A stretch of 64,000 nt of DNA from Sympetrum striolatum (taxonomy: Eukaryota; Arthropoda; Insecta; Odonata; Libellulidae): positions 27,210,562 through 27,274,561 of the forward strand of contig OX388347.1 of NCBI GenBank assembly GCA_947579665.1, read 5' to 3'. Below, in pieces: positions 34,992-48,600 of the stretch (its first letter is position 1; each line of letters opens with the position of its first letter). Below the pieces are notes generated by a model, which saw only the letters and a list, made by a program, of their open reading frames with translations, did not search any database and was not told the DNA's origin. The position numbers were made by a program, and so were the translations under genes.

Positions 34992-36085
34992 GTGAGACGA
35001 TTCCTTTCGAGTGAACTTTTCCGTATTGTATCCTCTATTATTTCTTTCGTCCTTCTATTTCAACCAATTCCCTTCCTCTATGGAGTTGGAGACCCCGAGA
35101 GCAAGACTTGGGATTGGACTGCTCCATCGCCACCTGCTATCGATTGCCATCCGAACAAAAAGAAACCCCTCCCTTTGCCGCCACTTTGCTGACTCGAATG
35201 TATTTCGCATGTCTCGTTGAATCCATTCGCAGCATTCTTTATGCGTGCCTCTCAACTTATAATCTTCCATCCGTCTCCTGCTTATTCAGATGCAAGCACA
35301 ATGTGAAACGCAACAGAAATTTTTGTTCCGAGGGACATATTTTTTACCCATTTTCCATGTAGAAGAGTAATGTCGCGCAATTTACCAGTCCTCAATTAAG
35401 ACGACTCTTAAAAAGTGAAAAATATTACTTCTTAAACTATGGTGCTAGAAATGTTTATGTGTAAAACAAGATTGACTTGTATAGGCATTTACTAACACTC
35501 AAGTACCCTACCTTACTTTAATTTTATCAATCTGAATTTCTTTAATCATTGTCGGAGATTCAGATTTTAATACAGATAATAAATTGATAACCTAGGATCT
35601 CTATCACAAATACCGAAAAGTCCCTAATGGAATAAGATACACATCATTAAATCTAATAGTTAATATTTAGGGCTGGTTTTTCCATTTTAACTCACATATT
35701 TATACCTTAGGAGGCTCTTGATAAAAAATAAAAACATTACCCTAAATGAAGTTCATTTAATCACAGATTCCTTTGCAACTAAAACATTTCTTTCCAATCT
35801 ATAATTGCCCATTTTGTAGCGTATGAACATCATCTCGTAATCCTATCTTTGTTAAAACGTGGTTACAAAGGTATTTTATCCTTTGATTAAGTAATACTAT
35901 GAAGACTAACAATTGCTTTAGAAATTAGTTAGTCCGAGATAGCTATAAATAAATTTGTAACTTTTATACTCTATATATTCATTATATATTATCTAATGTG
36001 TTACGCAATAACTACTGCGGTCATTCTACGTTAAACAATCTTTTGTCATATTCTCTAACATCTATTAATTTTCTTCCAAATACAG
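34992..36085 (+). other. nompC: nompC intron 5
   Basis: This is a GT-AG intron of 1094 nt (gtgaga...tacag). Its first 370 nt are pyrimidine-rich and open in several frames, but nothing in those frames looks like a protein. No repeat was recognised. Confidence 0.85.
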
Positions 36086-36294
36086 GTGGCAAACTGAAAG
36101 AAACCCCCTTGCATATAGCGGCAAGGGTTGGCAACGGTGACCGATGTGCGCTTATGCTGCTGAAGTCCGGTGCGGCGCCGAACATAAGCACGGAAGATGG
36201 AAGGACGCCGGTGCACGTGGCAGCAAAACACGGCAATTTGGAAACGTTGAAACTGCTCATGGAAGATGGAGGAGACCCTCTCTACAAGTCCAAC
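36086..36294 (+). CDS. nompC: nompC exon f (two ankyrin repeats)
   Basis: The acceptor is aatacag|gt and the donor is caac|gtaagt. With the split Gly codon it encodes GGKLKETPLHIAARVGNGDR and a second repeat, GRTPVHVAAKHGNLETLKLL, ending ...GDPLYKSN in phase 0. The extended turn after the first repeat (VGNGDRCALMLLKSGA) is the NompC pattern. Confidence 0.95.
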
Positions 36295-37752
36295 GTAAGT
36301 GCCAAACGGAGACGCTTTGGATAATGCGGGGCTGCTCCAATCGATATTACCCGTATTCGATATCGTACGCTTTATCGGTTTCTAAGCCCTCCTAGAGGTG
36401 TACTCAAAACTTCCATACTGTATCTCTTAGGTGGATTAGCGACATCCAGGGGTATTTTCCTTAGTGAGTTCATATATCTGTCATATTCTCTGAGGAGGGT
36501 TCTGAAGAAGAAAGAGTCTACGTAAAGGATGTATATTTAAAATTCTGTTTTCAAGTGTTTCGGGTGAATGCATCTCTTTTTATCAAATTACAACGTACAC
36601 AGCTAATGATGATACAGATAGCAAAAAATATCTTGCTTGTTCATTTCAGCTCAATATTTCTGAAACCTGTGTGGTTAATTTGGTACGAGCGCTGATTGTA
36701 ATTATGCATTTAAAATTTCTAGGCTTGTTTGATTATAATATTCTATTGAACCTTTTTGTTCAAAATTTATTTTTCAATTCCTCGGACGAATTCAATTTTC
36801 CTTCCTTGTATAAAAATGAAGTACTTGAAGAAAATCAGAATTCAATTAGTTACTATAATACTGGTATAACAGTATAATGCAAATATCTGATTGCGTAAAA
36901 TTCAAAATTTCATCGGTACACTGATGTACTGATGAAATGTGAATATTTCGATGTATATTTTCAATCTATAATTAAGGTTTTCTCTCCTTATAAAGTTAAT
37001 TTATTTCAATTATAACACTAATTGCACGCGTATTCCAAGTCGTTTGATTGATGCAATGATTTAAGCGTAAACAGGACTCATAGGAATTCAGCCATTTATT
37101 CATGATATCAATCAATACTATTTAGTTATAAAATTATATTATAAAGTTATAAAATATTCATTTTCTCTTTGAACAGGCATGAATATTTTGCTATTTTATC
37201 TAGTAGGTATAAAATAACATCGAATAGAGGCTAAAGTAAACATAATTAATGTCCTTACTTTGCAAAATGTCATTGGATGATGATGATAGTTTATCATTGT
37301 AGCGGGAGAGCTTGAAGTGCATTACTGACAAACCTTCACACTTAGAATTTACTTTTGATGCAGTTGTCGCTTAATGTATAGCGTCTTATCATATTGTACA
37401 ATTCATTTTCATATCTTGTCCAGCGTATGAATTTATATATTGCCCCTCATTACCTGCCTCCTTGTTTTTCTTACATTTCCCTAACATAATGAAAACATCA
37501 TTAACCTGTCATTATTCATTAGTGAGAATGGGAATTTCAATTCTTACTCATACATACTTGATAGCACTAAAAGACTCAAATATAAAGCATCATAAAAATG
37601 TTCATTTTATTTCTAAGGAAAAATGGTAACAAGAAATTGAGGAAACCTTTTCTGATATTGATTCATCTGTATTTGCTCCTCTACTGTTCATACATCTCTA
37701 GTCTTGCCCTTTATTAGAAGAATAAATTAATTCACGCACGTCTCATTTATAG
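36295..37752 (+). other. nompC: nompC intron 6
   Basis: This is a GT-AG intron of 1458 nt (gtaagt...ttatag). It is AT-rich, and I see no gene or repeat in it. Confidence 0.85.
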
Positions 37753-38016
37753 ATCGGCGAAACTCCTCTGCACTTGGCATGCCGTGGGTGTCATGCCGAC
37801 GTAGTGAATCACCTCCTGACCTTTGTGGTGAACAGGATAGGGCCGGACGTGTTGAAGTCGTACGTCAACGCAGTGGACAAAGAAGGAAACAGCGCTCTGC
37901 ATTGTATAGCACAAGTGTCGAAAACTGAGGTTGATCCAGGGAGAAATACTGAGGACAGGGAAGTCGTCAAACTTCTCTACGGCTCCGGAGTGGACACATC
38001 CCTCTATACCAAAGCG
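37753..38016 (+). CDS. nompC: nompC exon g (ankyrin repeats with variable loop)
   Basis: This exon has 88 codons. The acceptor is tttatag|atc and the donor is aaagcg|gtaaac. It starts IGETPLHLACRGCHADVVNH, runs through an insertion-containing repeat (SYVNAVDKEGNSALHCIAQV) and a charged loop (SKTEVDPGRNTEDREV), and ends LLYGSGVDTSLYTKA in phase 0. The loop is the least conserved part of the gene here, as expected from the family. The donor (gtaaac) is weaker than its neighbours. Confidence 0.94.
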
Positions 38017-39097
38017 GTAAACCACCTTCTTTGTTCAGAGCTCCTTGGCCAGGCATTTTCTTATGAATATGCGACCTAAAATCTCATACCTAAAAATAAG
38101 TTAAATTAACTGCCATTTAATTTTTGAACCTTGATATCACTAGACATTTCATTACATTCATTCCCTTTCTTGGAACCTTAACTTGGAAACCCGTCCTATA
38201 TCATCCAGTATCTATTTTCTTTGTCTATCCTGTCTTTTCCCTCGCATTCGACCTTCAATTACTTTCTTCAGCAATTCCTGTCAATATCTGACCCATTCAA
38301 ATCTTCTGCCATCACTGAATCACTTACGTTTAAATCCTTTCTCTCCAATCCATCTTTAATGCCTTTGTATTTGTTTTTTTATCAATCAGACTTATTTTTT
38401 CCATTTTCTTCATACTCTTATCTTAAGGACCAGTTTTCTGAACTATTGCCACATACATTTAAATGATGTACTTAATGTCATAGAAATATAATCATGGATG
38501 AAAAAAGGAAAACATCCTTGCCTGGTGGCATTATGACTATAATTTCCTTATACCATTCCTTCTACCAGAGGAGTAAAAAATTAAAGTAAAATAAATTTCT
38601 AAACGATAAGAAGTAATTGTAAAAAAATCCATACTAATTTTAAAAATATTATCTATTAATTTCTCATGTTACATGAATCATATATGTTGATTAAATTTGT
38701 TTAATCTTCTATATTTATGTTCTTTAGTTGGTTTTTTAAAACCTCATAATTACTTGTTACCTCCCATTGACCGATATTTTCTCACCTCCTATTATTCAAA
38801 AACATCAATTATTATTTCTAAGATAAAAAATTAGCTGAGACATATTCCAAACCCTCTCTCACCAAATGCCTCGACCATCTCTATGAATATGTAAAAAATA
38901 GCTTGTATGATGGAAAAAGTATATTAATTTTATAACCTTCCACATGCTAGAGCCATTCTCCTCAAATGCGTTTATTCGATATGGCTGATTTGATAATAAA
39001 GCGGAGTAATTTAGTGAATGTAATTGAAGTGGAAACATTTTCCGCGACCTCTGATTTTCAGCAGCTAGTACTTAACAAATATCCCATTTCTCTTTAG
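38017..39097 (+). other. nompC: nompC intron 7
   Basis: This is a GT-AG intron of 1081 nt (gtaaac...tctttag). It contains a CT-rich stretch (38160-38460) that is open by composition. No gene was recognised. Confidence 0.85.
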
Positions 39098-39514
39098 ACT
39101 TCGGAGACGGCCTTTCATTACTGCTCGCTCATCGGAAACAACGACGTGCTTCAAGAGATGTTGGCCGGCCTGACGTCCACTGAGTCCCAGAAAGCCATAA
39201 ACAAACAGAATATTATCGGATGGACTCCTCTCCTAATAGCATCCAACAAGGGCCACTTGGACATATGCAACACTCTGCTCAACGCCCATGCGAGAGTGGA
39301 CGTATTCGACAACGAAGGACGCTCGGCGCTCCACCTGGCGTCCGAACGCGGTTTTCTCGAAGTGTGCGACGCCTTGTTGACCCATAAGGCCTTCATCAAC
39401 TCAAAGTCCAGAATCGGTCTCACAGCCCTCCATATGGCCGCCACCTTCGGCTTCACCCACCTCGTCAGGTTTCTCATCCAGGATCACAACGCGGTCATCG
39501 ACATCCTCACTCTG
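39098..39514 (+). CDS. nompC: nompC exon h (four ankyrin repeats), last exon in the window
   Basis: At 139 codons this is the longest exon here. The acceptor is tctttag|act and the donor is ctctg|gtaagt (phase 0). It encodes TSETAFHYCSLIGNNDVLQE, then IIGWTPLLIASNKGHLDICN, then HARVDVFDNEGRSALHLASE, then CDALLTHKAFINSKSRIGLT and a final repeat ending AVIDILTL. In other insects NompC continues directly with a repeat starting (R)KQTPLHLAA. No such exon was seen in the remaining 24.5 kb. This exon is visibly richer in G and C than the surrounding introns. Confidence 0.95.
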
Positions 39515-42500
39515 GTAAGTGAATGAGACAAAGAATAAAGGAATGGGAGCATTTATCGTCTCTTTCAGGGGTCATTCTACTGAAACCACATATGATAGTA
39601 GTAGGAAAGGCCGTACTGAGTAGGATGAAATGCATTATTTTATTCTTTATGCAGTCAAAGTTTACTGTGAGTTTCATTTACTAGGTTGTCTTTTATTGAG
39701 CGATGATGAACAAGAAATGCAAAGAAACTTGACCTCTATAAAAGAAAGACCTAATCAAATGCGTGATGAAAAATTGAAGCACCAAATGATACATAATTGC
39801 AGCGCTACAATGCTTAAAGTACTATTTTCCTTTACATTTTGTGAAATTAATAAAATTCACTTCTATTTCTAGGAGATTTTTCTTGCCTGTACGCAATTAT
39901 CCAAAAAGCAATGAAACGTACATACGAGTAGTATCGTAATATTGAGGATTTAGGATGGTAGACAGAAAACTACACAAGATAATAGAAAAAGTCAGCCATG
40001 GATAGTACTGGAAAGCTAACACAAAAATTTTTCTTAATTTTAAAAATCACGTTTTAAAAACAAATTTGTTTTTATAAAGTGAGAAATCAAAAACACAAAG
40101 TTTAATATAATACTGCAAATACATTTCCTGTAAGGTAAGGCCTTGCCTTCTAGTACTATCCTAAGAAGGAGCAATACACGTACAAGGTAAAGCCATGGGA
40201 GACAGGGTGAACTAGTTTGCAGCCTGAATTAGGTGGTTTCTCTCTAAACCCGAGTGGAAGATGTGACCTTTGACCTTAAGTGAGATAACGTTGGCGCACT
40301 TGTCTTTATTGAACTATCAGATATAAATCCGCAAGATACACGACAGAGGATTGGAGCTTCTCCGACATAGGCCTTCTTTCCCTGCGAAATGACTGCTGCC
40401 TTTCCCTGTAATGAAATATCGATCTCAATATTTGGCAAGAGCCTTGGTTTTCATCAGGGAATTTATGTTTACTTTATCTGATGCGTTTTCGAAAATTAAA
40501 AATTTCGCGAAATCTTGGAGAGAGGAAGAAGTTACAGGATAAATATTTTCTCATAATATTCCGAACGAAGTACAACATATACGAAATCAATATCTCTTTA
40601 TTGATTCGTGTAATTATTTTCATTATAAAACATCTGGCTGAGTCCCAAGAAACTGGTCAGTAGTGACCTTTTATTTTCAAAACTTTAAACCGAAATTACT
40701 GATGAGTAATGGCTTTAGTTTTTCTTTGAATATAAATGAAAATCATATCACTGAAGTGATGCTTTATCTCGTTTTGTGTAAGAGAAATGTAGGTCGCATC
40801 TAGACTGAAGACTTGTCGATAAATAGTTATGTTACTTCAGGTCTTGGAATTGTCACCCTTTTCTAAATTTCAATTTAGTGGAAATTTAGCGATAAAACAT
40901 TATTTTATTGCGTAAACTGGATAAAACAGGCTTGATACAGTTTGTTCAAGGCACGAAATCTTTCTTTGATGGAAATTGTTTTCTAGACTGAAATTGGAGT
41001 GAAGGTAAATGCAATCAAAGCAAAAGTGAGATAGAGAGAAGGAAAGATAATACACGGATATGACTACGTATATTTAGCTACTCGTTTACCTCTACTTGTT
41101 TCCAGAGGAAAACTACAGACTGTTCAATAATGTTTATTCGAGTAAACGAGATCAAATTATACCTCGAATTAAAACCCCTCCCATATCCTTTCAACGCTTG
41201 GTTGCATCGCAAAGTAATTTGCTACACAGCGTGATTTTCCACAAAGCTGAGATCTTGGATTGATATAATGAGAGATTTAAACCACTTGCGTGCGTCACAT
41301 GCTAAGGGGTCGTTGGGATTCACAAACTGTGTGAGCCAAAGAGGGGGGGGGGGAAGAAATGGAAGGGGCAAAGGGGAAAGCCCCGTGGCCGACATTAACT
41401 CAATATGAATTTCAGGGATGACATAACCTTAGCCTACTTTGCTTTGTATCAACGCATCCTGATAGCGTCTTGTACAACTTATTGAATCTTTTATTCTTAT
41501 TTAAGAGAACATTAATAATGATTAACCATTATGCTATCAATGAAGTTAACTTAATTGTCCAAGCGTTAATTTTTCTTTTTTTTCTATGTGATATGCTTGA
41601 AATTATTTCATACGTTCATGAGCGTAATTGCTTACAAAAGAGTGATAGTATAAATGGTCTTTATTTAATCTATAAGATTGAATTTTGTCTAATTTTAATT
41701 CAAACCTTTGTTGGAGCTACTGCGTTATCCCAATTTGGAATACTTTGTTTCAGATGTATTTCAGCTTTTCTGTTGATCTACTTTAATGAGATATAAGTTT
41801 TTCTGATATATGTTTGCCAATAATAATTTTTTCAACACATATTTTTATGGATTTAAGAAATAAGTAATGAAAGAATATTTTTATTGAGTAACTAAACGTT
41901 ACATTTGGAAAAAATTGTTAGGACTAGTAAGGTGCAAAATAACGTGGTGACCGAAAGATTAAATTTGAAATTGCTTGACGCGTCAATCCTCTTAAAGGAA
42001 CTGGCACGAATACTGTTCCTATGTTACTCAAAGAACTTAAATGATATTAAAATGACATCCTTTTGATATAACAGAAATGGAATGCTATAAAAACGAGTAA
42101 AGCACAGAATGGAGTAAGATTAGTCTTCCAAATGCTATAGAAAGCAATACCAGGTTTAATTATAAGTTACACTAGAAGAAATTTTGTTTTATTTATCGGA
42201 GAGACATCGCTTTCGAATCTTCTTAACTTTCGATCGAAAATCGCTGCGAGCCTCTTATTTACCAGCGGTATTTCTAGCACTACACTCTTTGAGTGATAAT
42301 ATCTTCACTGATTTTTATTTTTCGACTCCGAAATTACCATATTCAGTTTTCATTAGCTTTCTTAAGTAACTGACATATGTCAGGACCTTAGTTCTCTCTA
42401 TTGTTTTGCCACCATATTACCTATCTTTCGCTAGATTCTAATGGAACCTAAGTTTGGTGTATAAATGGTCAAGATAAACATAATTCCAAAATCTAAGAAG

Positions 42501-42597
42501 GCAAAACACTGGAAAAAGCTCTTCAGTATATCCTTTTCTCAACATGATTTTTCATTTATATAATCGATATGAGAATGACTTCGTGGAAAGCCATTTG
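39515..42597. other. Start of a nompC intron of unknown length
   Basis: It begins with the donor gtaagt of exon h. AT-rich. A run of 11 G lies at 41343-41353. A + strand frame at 41470-41796 (108 codons, very rich in Leu, Ile and Phe) looks like composition only. No exon was seen. Confidence 0.5.
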
Positions 42598-42668
42598 CAG
42601 AATTAAAACACTTCGTACTTTTCCACAGAAAACTTTTCTGTGGAAAAGTACGAAGTGTTTTCATTCTG
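42598..42668. repeat. 71-bp near-perfect palindrome
   Basis: Two 35-bp arms with a single mismatch surround one base (C at 42633). The arms contain acacttcgtacttttccaca. The tacttttccaca part also occurs near the end of the hammerhead-bearing insertion (32020-32038), suggesting that this is a collapsed relic of the same family. Confidence 0.85.
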
Positions 42669-45600
42669 ATTTTTCATTTAATTTATTCATCTATAAAGAT
42701 ATATGGAAGTTAACAAAGAATAAAATCAAGTAACAATTAAAGCATGTAAATAAATTCCTAGCAAATTATTCCTTAGGAATTCTCAAAATATTACACTTAA
42801 GATAATGTCATAAAAGAGCAGATTAATGTTGAACGATTTCTCAGGAATGCTTTCAGTATCGCAAAAAGGGTGCAAATCTTCCAAATTTTCATTATGGAGA
42901 TAAAAAGCTGCGTTTTTTGTTCCTGAAATTCCATAGGATTAGTTCTGGAGACATCTCCCAAATCGTTAGTATCCTACTGAGTGTCATTAATCAAATATTT
43001 TGCTGCGAAATCTCTCCCACTGTATAAAAACAGTGGAGGCTTCTTTGAGGTTCGAGCAGTCGTCTAAAGAACGGATTAAAAGGAATGTTATTTATTACAT
43101 TTTCATTAATCGGAAGGATTAAGACTCCGGTGCTGAATGTGAACATTTACTATAATTTTGGCGAATCGTTTCCAGCGCTTTAAGCTACACGAAAACTTAG
43201 GTAAAAGGAGATAGCCATAATTAGCCTGATTATCGAATTGCTGCATTTGCTGGAACCTAAGACGAGCTCAATTTTAATCCCATGTCTTCTGAAATCCATG
43301 CGTGAAATAAAATATTTTGAATATGATTGTTAATAATAATGACCTGAAACATAAATTTACTCTCGAATTCAGTGTTTTTATGTTTTCTGTTTATTCGTAA
43401 GAAAGTATCAAAGAATATAAACTATTGTCAATGAGCTGACAGTTATCTTGATTGTAATTACAATACGCTAATTGGTATGCTATATGATTTCATCTTTTTC
43501 ATCATTATAAGCTATAGACGGATGAAAATATCAAATTTTAGATTATACGTTTTAATGCTCTCGCTACAATATAACATTCACATGCTGAAAATGATTTAAT
43601 TCAAATATGTCTCATAAACTTAAATATTTGAACCAAGCAAACTAATTGAAATCAAGCATTTCTAGGGATGTTCAGAAGGAAAAGAAACATTCGTGAAAAT
43701 GAGCCATGCTATAATATATATAAGTGTAAATAATATGTTAATATTATCATATCTTATTTGTATGATATTTATGATTTAAATATTTTGTCAATGTTGCCAC
43801 CTGACCTTTGCCTACTTAAAACTTATTTGCGCACCATTAGTAACAATAATAATATAACTAAAGAGCGATAAAATTTAATTGAATTTGAATTATAATAGAG
43901 AAAGGTCGGTACAATCACTACTTTAATTTATTAGAATTTTAATCAACATTTCCTTCATAAAATTACAATATATTGAATGCTTAATTCCTTTAAAACTATT
44001 ATTCGTTTTATTATGGATTATGTCACTTCATTCGTAGATTTTTGGGTTGAGAAAAAATTTAATAAAGCAGAATTCATAGTATAATACATCAACTAATGTT
44101 TATTTTATATTTAACTCTATAATTAAAATTTCACAGAAGAGCTTTTCCTTTTTGGTTCCTGTTTCTTCTGTCTTATATTGCTTTTCCAAATTAAAAAAAC
44201 GAATGCGATTAAGATTCAAATAACATAAAGGTTTCATGAGCAAAAATCCGTCATGTTTCTTTCTGCAAAATTTACTCTTTATGCATTGCAATTGGAACAC
44301 GCAAACTCAAAACATATTTGCAGATCACAGTGATTAGATAAATGGAATAAGTTTCTGTTCTAATCTCCAACGCTCCTTTTCATCGCTTTCCTCTAGGGTT
44401 TTGTGGGGAGATTTCGCATCATGTAACCCAAATTCCCTCAAATTCCTCCGCTCCCTTTGGGTAAACTATTCGGGTCACTGCAATTGCTCCACCGAATTCA
44501 TAAACCATTCCGTTTGTCTCACCGATTAATTATCATTACGTGAGCATTTCATTCCCTTAGCATCCAACTCGGCAAAAATAACTCATTAACATCCCGCATG
44601 TATTGCTGTTTGTCATCGCTTTCGAGGTAAGGAATCTTCTCTTCGGAATTCGGGTGATTCTCCAGCATGTTTGTTCCCACCGCCGGAATGTATGGCGGAA
44701 TTCATTCCTTTAGAAAAGAATGCTTTCACTGATGCATAACGTTTCCGACGGAATTTCTCATAATCTTAGTGCAGGTAACCCTCCAGTTATCCCTTTCCAT
44801 AAGGCTTGATTGATTCGTACTAATACTCCGACTTTCCGCTGTGGTGTGAATTATATATAAGCTCCTTAGCATTAATTGATAGCGTTTTTACTCTTCATAA
44901 CTATTAGATTCCAGAAAATGTTGAGCTCATCTTAGTTAGCTGATATTAAGGTGTTATAAACTCAACGTATTACTTCATAGATTACTTACACGTTTTCGCT
45001 AATTCAGTAGAGATTTTCTTTCAGCATTTTACTTTCCTCTTCTGTTTCGATTTTTAATGCCTTCGTGCAAAACCTATTTTAATCCATTCTATAATAAAAA
45101 TAATACTCTGAAGCTCCACATCTTAAATGTGTAAACACTAAGAAGCATCAAAAGGAGAATTATTGCCATCGGTTTCGAAACAAAGTGACGCTCTATCATA
45201 TTAATTTTATTTTGAAGCCATAATTGATAGTAATTCACTCTAAATAATGTCGTAAATGTAAAATAACATACTTTTCTTTGCACACCTGTAGCAAAGTAAG
45301 TATATATCCATAGGGATTCGCAAAAAATCCTCCAAGTCTATCTAAAAAATAGATACACCCGCATTTATTGTACAAACAGGTAATTTCCGGGAGACGTTTT
45401 AGCCTGAATAATTCGACATTTTTGATTATCTATTATGAAAAAACTGTAAACTCAGAATATTGTGCAATTCGTCACCTTACTTGTATGTAATTAAAGAAAC
45501 AATGAAACAATGCGATGAATTTCGTAAATAAGTATATAAATATATATGTTTTTACATTGGATGCTAAAAACGATAACTTTATCCATAGCAGTTAATAAGC

Positions 45601-48600
45601 AAAACATATATGGAATGGATTCGAAAGATTTTTAGTGCAGAATATAGATATTATATGAATTGATCTATCAATGGAAATACTAAACATTACGCATCATCTC
45701 TTTCGTAACAAAATACGACACGATTCACAAGAAGCATGAGATATTAGTCTCAACATGCTTAAGGAAAGATAAATTACACCAATACATTGAGATATTTTCT
45801 CCGAAACGAATCTCTGAAGCCACTCATCCCATTTACAAGATTTGAGGTCAGATTACGCAAAGCGCTCCGGAAAGAAATGCTTTTGCATTTTTGTCCCAGA
45901 CTTCAAATTCATAAGCGATGCCAAGAAAAGGCAAAATATAGGAAGAGACTTGGGCGGCCAGATTCCTATGATGAAAAGAAATGGAAATTCCTTATGAGTC
46001 CAGCTGAAGGAAATATTTGAGAGATGAAAGGAGTCTGGGATTCTTCATGACCCAATTGCGTCGCGCACCAGGAATCCAATACCATGAGAGCGAGTTTCCT
46101 CTGTAACTTCTTTCCAAGTTCCGGCAAAGAGAGAGAAAGGGCAAAATAAGACCTCGTCACACCTCCCACTATTACACTTCCCCTTACGTCACTATTTTCC
46201 CATTTCCTTCGAATCCCCTTCCTGAGTCGATTTCTTGATTCCCTGCGAAAGTTTCCCATTTCCCGAGAAGCATCTCTTTCGCTCGGAACGCGTTCTTCTT
46301 TTGTTTCTGAAACTCGACTCGATGCACGTCGAGCCATTATGCTAACGGGGACGGACGTAGACCAGATTATGAAGAGGAAGATTGCAAGAGTCCCGAGTAT
46401 CGGGTTTTTACTCGGAGAAGTGCAACAGATTTGATTGAATCCAGAGCGTGCGTTGGTGTTTTCATTTGGTTTCGAATATCTGATTTGTGTGGCTGAATCT
46501 AGTAGTGCTTACTATGTATAAGATTTGAGATATATATGATAAGGAAAGTCTTCTTTAAGGTCATTATTATTGGAGATTGAAACTTTAGAGTCTCCTCTTC
46601 CATTTAATCTGACTGCAGTCACATAAGTAAATATGGATAATGTTTAGATAATTAGGATTAGAGAGGGGAACTTAAGAAGGGAGGAGATGTAAAAAAATCA
46701 TAAGGTATTTGCTTAGGAAAAGAGATCCACAGATGGAAAATACCCTCAAAGAAGGTGATTGTGAAAAATGTGCGCAAACTAACTGATATTACAAGCTAAA
46801 AGGTGTAATTGAAAGCGGTTTATAACGTGGAAATCACAAAAGATTGTGATAAAATTACATAAAAGGAAATCAACGACATTATACTGACATCATTCACTTA
46901 AAAAGAGTTAACAATAAATATCAAATCTTTAGGTAGTTAATTTGCGCTGATTGAAGTGTGCAGGATTACTTGTTTTAATAGTTTATTTTTCTTTTTAAAT
47001 CAGTCGTCTTGTTTTAAGAGAAGATGCTAGAGTGGCTACGATTTCTAAGAATTGAGAAATTGACAGAAATCACGTTTTCCCGTTACCCTCCCCCATCTTT
47101 TCTCACATATCTATTTATTCTGTTGTTTAAAACGTTCCTGTGCCTGATGAAGCTACATCGGTTGCAATTTGTGTTTTAAAATCGGAGAAAAATGTATCTC
47201 GCATCTAGTTTTATCGAATGTTTGTGTATGACTATGGTTATAAGAAAGGTGATGATATATGAGAAATGCTTGATTACTTTAACTTAAAGAAGACCTATCC
47301 TCATATAATGCTAACAAATCTAATTTATGGGGTCATTGTGAAGCACATAGGTGGATTTTATCCATAAAGATAAAATGCGCGACTCTCAGAGCTTCAGGGT
47401 AACCTCATATGGGCAACGGAGTGGAACAAAAAAGAAGCCATGGATTGCCTCTTTCTTATACTGAGCAGTGATATTCTGCGTCATATTTAAGGAAAGATAC
47501 GTTAAAAATTACTCGTTTTCTTACATTCTCTTAATTTGACAATTTAACGATGATAACCGCAGCTTTTTCATCATACTATATGTTCTATTCAATTCCTTCG
47601 GTTTGTAGAGATTTCAAAGTAAATTATTTGAGGAAATTTCATCATTTAAATAAAATTAGTAAGTGTCGACGTATATTATACGATCAGTAATAATTTGATT
47701 TTCGGATATTCCTTCGTGATTGCGAGATTCATGCATGAACTCTCGCAAATAACCTAAACAAGGATATTCGCGGAGATCCTGTGGTAGTTTCAGTATGATT
47801 TAGCTTACATTCGATAGCTTCGGCAATTCGGCCATTAAGTTAAAGAGTGATGGTAGATTGCCGTAGATGGGAATCGTCTCGAAAATGCGAGAAGAACATG
47901 GGGTTTTCAGAAACGAAGCTGCGTCCGAAAGCTTCTCTGGTGCCAAGTAAAGCGATATTTTGAAAACTTTTATGGTGAAACAGCGAGCGTTAATAAAATG
48001 TTCCCTGACGCAGGCTGGAATTCATGGAAGGAGGAAAATTGGAATCTTGGTAAGAACGGCCTCGTATCATAAATATTGTGCGGCCTTTCTGCAACCTAAG
48101 GCGTTCAAAGGGAGAACGTAATATAAAAGAAAAAGACGCGAAGACAAAGAAGTCCTTAAACTCGTTTTTCTGCGATAGTGGCGGATAATGTAAATCTGTC
48201 GATTGTTTGCTTTTTATTACTCCGTAAGCAGGTACGTAGCTTCAAGGGTCGGTGTGTTGATGTATACATACGTATACAAGGTGTTTTTCTATCATAATAT
48301 CTTTGAAGAAATGATAAAAAAATGAATTACTATGCTTGATGAGTTTATTGTAATTGGAAAAATTTAGTAGCGTCAATGTTAAAATTTATGCCACACTGCA
48401 CAAATAAGGAGCTCATCATTACATTACAGATTTCTCCTAGAGACTACTATTCACTATCGTAATACTGACATATCCGATACAAGTAATATATTTAACTGTT
48501 AAATTAGTTAAATGATATTTGCCCACAAAATTTCAAATAACTATTACTACTTACTCTAAACCCCTTATGCATCATTCAAGTTTTATCAGGGTTACTGTTA

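Larger units (their letters stand above)
25581..39514 (+). other. nompC: nompC (TRPN channel) gene, internal part: 8 exons, 7 introns
   Basis: This is the gene span within the window. The eight exons (25581-25784, 28208-28313, 32379-32575, 34171-34269, 34898-34991, 36086-36294, 37753-38016, 39098-39514) total 1590 nt, or 530 codons, and join with no stop or frame break. Five of the seven internal junctions are phase 0. The other two (exons 2/3 and 5/6) are phase 1, splitting the codons for Asp and Gly. All introns are GT-AG. The protein is a run of about 15 ankyrin repeats whose order and sequence match arthropod NompC. From family knowledge, NompC has about 29 ankyrin repeats followed by a six-helix TRP pore, forms a tetramer in the plasma membrane of mechanosensory neurons, and uses the repeats as a tether to microtubules. 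The start, the later repeats and the pore are not in the window. Confidence 0.95.

Noticed and set aside
35011..35362. Several + strand frames directly after exon e
   Set aside because: They lie after a good donor (gtgaga), the ankyrin pattern stops exactly at that donor, and the next repeat resumes at 36086.
41470..41796. 108-codon hydrophobic frame, possible membrane protein or TRP helix
   Set aside because: It is Leu/Ile/Phe-rich because the DNA is T-rich. It shows no TRP signature and lies too early for the pore of nompC, since about half of the ankyrin repeats are still missing.
45966..46337. 123-codon minus-strand frame starting MARRASSRVSETKEERVPSE
   Set aside because: It is Arg/Ser-rich and derives from a pyrimidine-rich + strand, with no supporting splice sites or known family.
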